DNA from: Thiodiazotropha sp040506195 | GTDB taxonomy: Bacteria; Pseudomonadota; Gammaproteobacteria; Chromatiales; Chromatiaceae | Assembly: GCA_040506195.1 (NCBI GenBank) | Contig: JBEVXH010000005.1 | Location: 186,001-250,000 of the forward strand | DNA: 64,000 bases | Direction of reading: 5' to 3' | In this document: piece after piece, positions 62,081 to 64,000 of the stretch | Numbering within the stretch: position 1 is the stretch's first letter | How the letters are laid out: every line of letters starts with the position of its first letter | Translations under genes and position numbers: made by a program | Notes under the pieces: generated by a model | The model's input: only the letters and a program-made list of their open reading frames with translations | What the model was told of the DNA's origin: nothing | Database searches by the model: none

Positions 62081-62539
62081 TTACTTTTTTTGGAGTGTGA
62101 TGCCGCTCTTTCCAAACTCTATCACAAAGGCTGTTTCATCGTGCAGATTGATCTCGATTGACCTGCGCCAGGTGGCGTTTTCGATATCACGATAGGCGCC
62201 AATTACACCCACATAACGCGTATCCGGTTGCAGTTCCCGTTCCAATAGCTTTACCTCGCCGGGCTGGAAATGGAGTTCGTCCCGCATCAACATCTCTTCA
62301 CCCAATAGAGCTACATCCTGTTCAAACAGGTTGAAGAAATCTGCGTTGTTGAAGACACTCAGCGATTTCAGTTCATAGATCCGGGCGACGATAGGCGAGG
62401 GCCGGTCGTTGATATCAGGGTTGACACTTTGAGCGGCGCTCATCGTCACTGTTACACTGGAAACACTCGAACACCCCGTCACCATCGCCAAGTAGAGAAG
62501 TGCAAAAATATGCAGTAGGTTTCTTATGATTGATTTCAT
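62081..62539 (-). CDS. tssJ: T6SS outer-membrane lipoprotein TssJ
   Basis: TssJ anchors the membrane complex to the outer membrane. The 152-residue product has a signal peptide with lipobox VTGC (Cys23) and the family pattern: VARIYELKS, FNNADFFNLFEQD and the FQPGEVKLLERELQPDTRYVGVIGAYRD region (partly quoted), a transthyretin-like beta-sandwich. It is 15 bp after the tagH stop and 29 bp before tssK. Confidence 0.96.
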   Translation of the reverse strand: MKSIIRNLLHIFALLYLAMVTGCSSVSSVTVTMSAAQSVNPDINDRPSPIVARIYELKSLSVFNNADFFNLFEQDVALLGEEMLMRDELHFQPGEVKLLERELQPDTRYVGVIGAYRDIENATWRRSIEINLHDETAFVIEFGKSGITLQKK

Positions 62540-62554
62540 CTGCGTGCCTTTCTG

Positions 62555-64000
62555 TCAGTTGGGTAAACCAGGGTCGGGTTGTTTGAGTGATTCCAAGCGA
62601 CGTATCTGCTCTTCATAGGCTTGAGAGAAGGTACGTCCGAAAAGTTGGTGAAAATCGTCCTCGGCTTCGTTTGCAATCTCCGAATAGAGCTCTGTGAAAA
62701 GTTCCCAGGTCTTGGCTTGTCTGTAGAGCGGTAGTTTTTCCAGTATTGCCTGTTGACCCAGGCGCTGCTCCAGTATTTCCGGTTTGAAGCGTTGCAACAC
62801 GGCATGCAAGGCTGCCTGCATGCCCACCATTACCGCCAGCATATGCGCCTCGATGTCTTCATGGGCCTCTTCGAATGCCGATAGCGGGGAGAGGTAGCCG
62901 CTGCTGGGATTGGGGTTGATGATATGGCGCAGCGCTTCCTCGATATTGATGGAGAACTTCAGTGGATTGTTCTCGACCGGCTGTATCATGGTCTGGGACA
63001 TGCGGAACTCACCCTTCATCTGTGCCCTGGCGCGAAGTATCGACATGGTGCCGTTGACACTGGTGCGCAATATCTTCCCCAGGTTCTGCAACAGGGTCTC
63101 CATCGGCAGGTCGGCAATATGCTGTTCGGATATTCCCATGCTTTCAGCCAGGACTCGACGCATGCTGGCTTCATCGGATGACTGCGCGATATCGGGCGCC
63201 GCTCTCTCCGAAGGAGGTTGCACAGGAGCGGTTGCCGCCGTATCTGCATGTTTACCCGGCCTGGGAATCGATTCCCTGATGACTACTGGAGGCGGTTCGT
63301 TCAGATCATTCGGTTGTATGGGCGGTATATGAGACGGCTGTGGTGGAGCTGCAGGTACCGGCTCCTGATCGAGGGGAGGCAAACCGGGGGGAGCTAGGGC
63401 CTCTGACTCATGCTTGCGATCACTACCGTCATCATCCAGGTCCCAATCTTCCGGGATCGGAGTCGGCTGATTAAAGAAAGCGTTCAAATCGGAGGTGTGG
63501 TCTGATTGGGATGGGAGGCTTGAGGCTCCGCTCTCCGGGGGTGGCTCGTCCATCTCCAGGCTGGGCGTCTCCGGCTCATCCAGGGAGTAGTCTTCCTCGA
63601 TGACAGGTTCCGATTGCGGTTGCTCCAACGGTGTGGAAAAGGCCTCTTCCAAGTCTTGCCCGGCCTCTGCATCCACCATGCGGGCAAAAGGATCATCCAG
63701 GCCCTCGAAACTATTTGTCTCCAGGGTTTGACTGGCAGGCTTTTCTACTGATACGCCGATTTCGTAATCACCGATGGTGAAGCTGTCACCATCCTGCAGG
63801 GCGACACGGTTATTCTTCCCCAAGGGCTGGGCGGAACGGTTTATGAACACCCCATTGGAGCTGAGATCGGTGATATGGAATGATTCATCGCTGAAATCGA
63901 TCTGGGCGTGGCGTCCCGATATAAAGCGTTCCGGATCGGGTAATACCCAGTCATTCTCATCCCGGCGGCCGATACTCCCGCCCTGCTCATCGAATGTTAC
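62555..64000 (-). CDS. tagH: T6SS FHA-domain protein TagH (Fha), 5' end outside window
   Basis: TagH/Fha recognises phosphothreonine and triggers T6SS assembly in the threonine phosphorylation pathway. The frame is open on the minus strand to base 64000, so the N-terminus is missing; 481 codons are visible. The FHA domain is seen at the edge (GSIGRRDENDWVLPD, then ISGRHAQIDF and SSNGVFINR). A Pro/Glu-rich linker and a conserved C-terminal TagH domain (about the last 200 residues, with ILRARAQMKGEFRMSQT and LLPLYRQ-like helices) follow. It is the first visible gene of the T6SS run. Confidence 0.95.
   Translation of the reverse strand, partial: VTFDEQGGSIGRRDENDWVLPDPERFISGRHAQIDFSDESFHITDLSSNGVFINRSAQPLGKNNRVALQDGDSFTIGDYEIGVSVEKPASQTLETNSFEGLDDPFARMVDAEAGQDLEEAFSTPLEQPQSEPVIEEDYSLDEPETPSLEMDEPPPESGASSLPSQSDHTSDLNAFFNQPTPIPEDWDLDDDGSDRKHESEALAPPGLPPLDQEPVPAAPPQPSHIPPIQPNDLNEPPPVVIRESIPRPGKHADTAATAPVQPPSERAAPDIAQSSDEASMRRVLAESMGISEQHIADLPMETLLQNLGKILRTSVNGTMSILRARAQMKGEFRMSQTMIQPVENNPLKFSINIEEALRHIINPNPSSGYLSPLSAFEEAHEDIEAHMLAVMVGMQAALHAVLQRFKPEILEQRLGQQAILEKLPLYRQAKTWELFTELYSEIANEAEDDFHQLFGRTFSQAYEEQIRRLESLKQPDPGLPN

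Noticed and set aside
62555..63850. TagH starting at the GTG at 63850
   Set aside because: That start would cut through the FHA domain; the frame is open to 64000 and the upstream codons encode the rest of the FHA core, so the gene is partial at the window edge.

Overview
The window is chromosomal DNA of a gammaproteobacterium. The evidence is the gene order mucA-mucB-mucC-mucD after rpoE, the block lepA-lepB-DUF4845-rnc-era-recO-pdxJ, rdgC, the pair of PA2778-like and PA2779-like genes, and nagZ-hpt close to a methylthioinosine phosphorylase as in pseudomonads and Chromatiales-type sulfur bacteria. I cannot name the species. No rRNA or tRNA gene, CRISPR array, prophage or complete insertion sequence is visible. 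Coding density is high and base composition looks even.

Layout. 1-4.5 kb: the 3' part of rdgC, then three minus-strand nucleotide-sugar genes (UDP-glucuronate 4-epimerase, UDP-GlcNAc 4-epimerase, UDP-GalNAc 6-dehydrogenase) that supply acidic sugars for a surface polysaccharide. 4.9-8.8 kb: a B12-binding radical SAM protein and convergent tmcA. 9-14.1 kb: hypF, the AmmeMemoRadiSam pair amrS and amrB, and a RepB-type primase-like protein whose start overlaps the amrB stop. 14.2-20.5 kb: nadB and the sigma-E envelope-stress operon rpoE-rseA-rseB-rseC-mucD with a glutaredoxin-like gene. 20.6-27 kb: translation, secretion, RNA processing and repair genes (lepA, lepB, DUF4845, rnc, era, recO, pdxJ). 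27-32.5 kb: a DUF389 membrane protein, a spermidine-synthase-like protein, a CBS protein, cysM, rlmD and a CYTH triphosphatase.

32.5-41.6 kb holds genes that may cooperate in recycling: a peptide ABC transporter with a leaderless YkuD protein embedded in it, nagZ, hpt, a hemerythrin-like protein, a 2-Cys peroxiredoxin, methylthioinosine phosphorylase and a Sel1/SH3 protein. 41.6-52.5 kb is more accessory: a membrane protein with a histone-H1-like lysine tail, tpx, an unrecognised protein, a transmembrane Ser/Thr kinase with a C-terminal HAMP domain, a lipoprotein deacetylase, a TPR lipoprotein, an FAH-family enzyme, a TauE/SafE transporter, and the PA2778/PA2779 pair.

52.7-64 kb is a minus-strand type VI secretion gene run read in the order tagH (FHA, cut by the window end), tssJ, tssK, tssL (with OmpA domain), tssM, tagF, pppA, then a LysM/TPR lipoprotein. 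FHA protein, PP2C phosphatase and TssL with a conserved-looking N-terminal Thr motif, plus the kinase 8 kb away, are the parts of a threonine-phosphorylation switch. A dispersed repeat of about 23-30 bp occurs at 801, 2209 and 50991, and as both ends of a 173-bp MITE-like element at 54024-54196.
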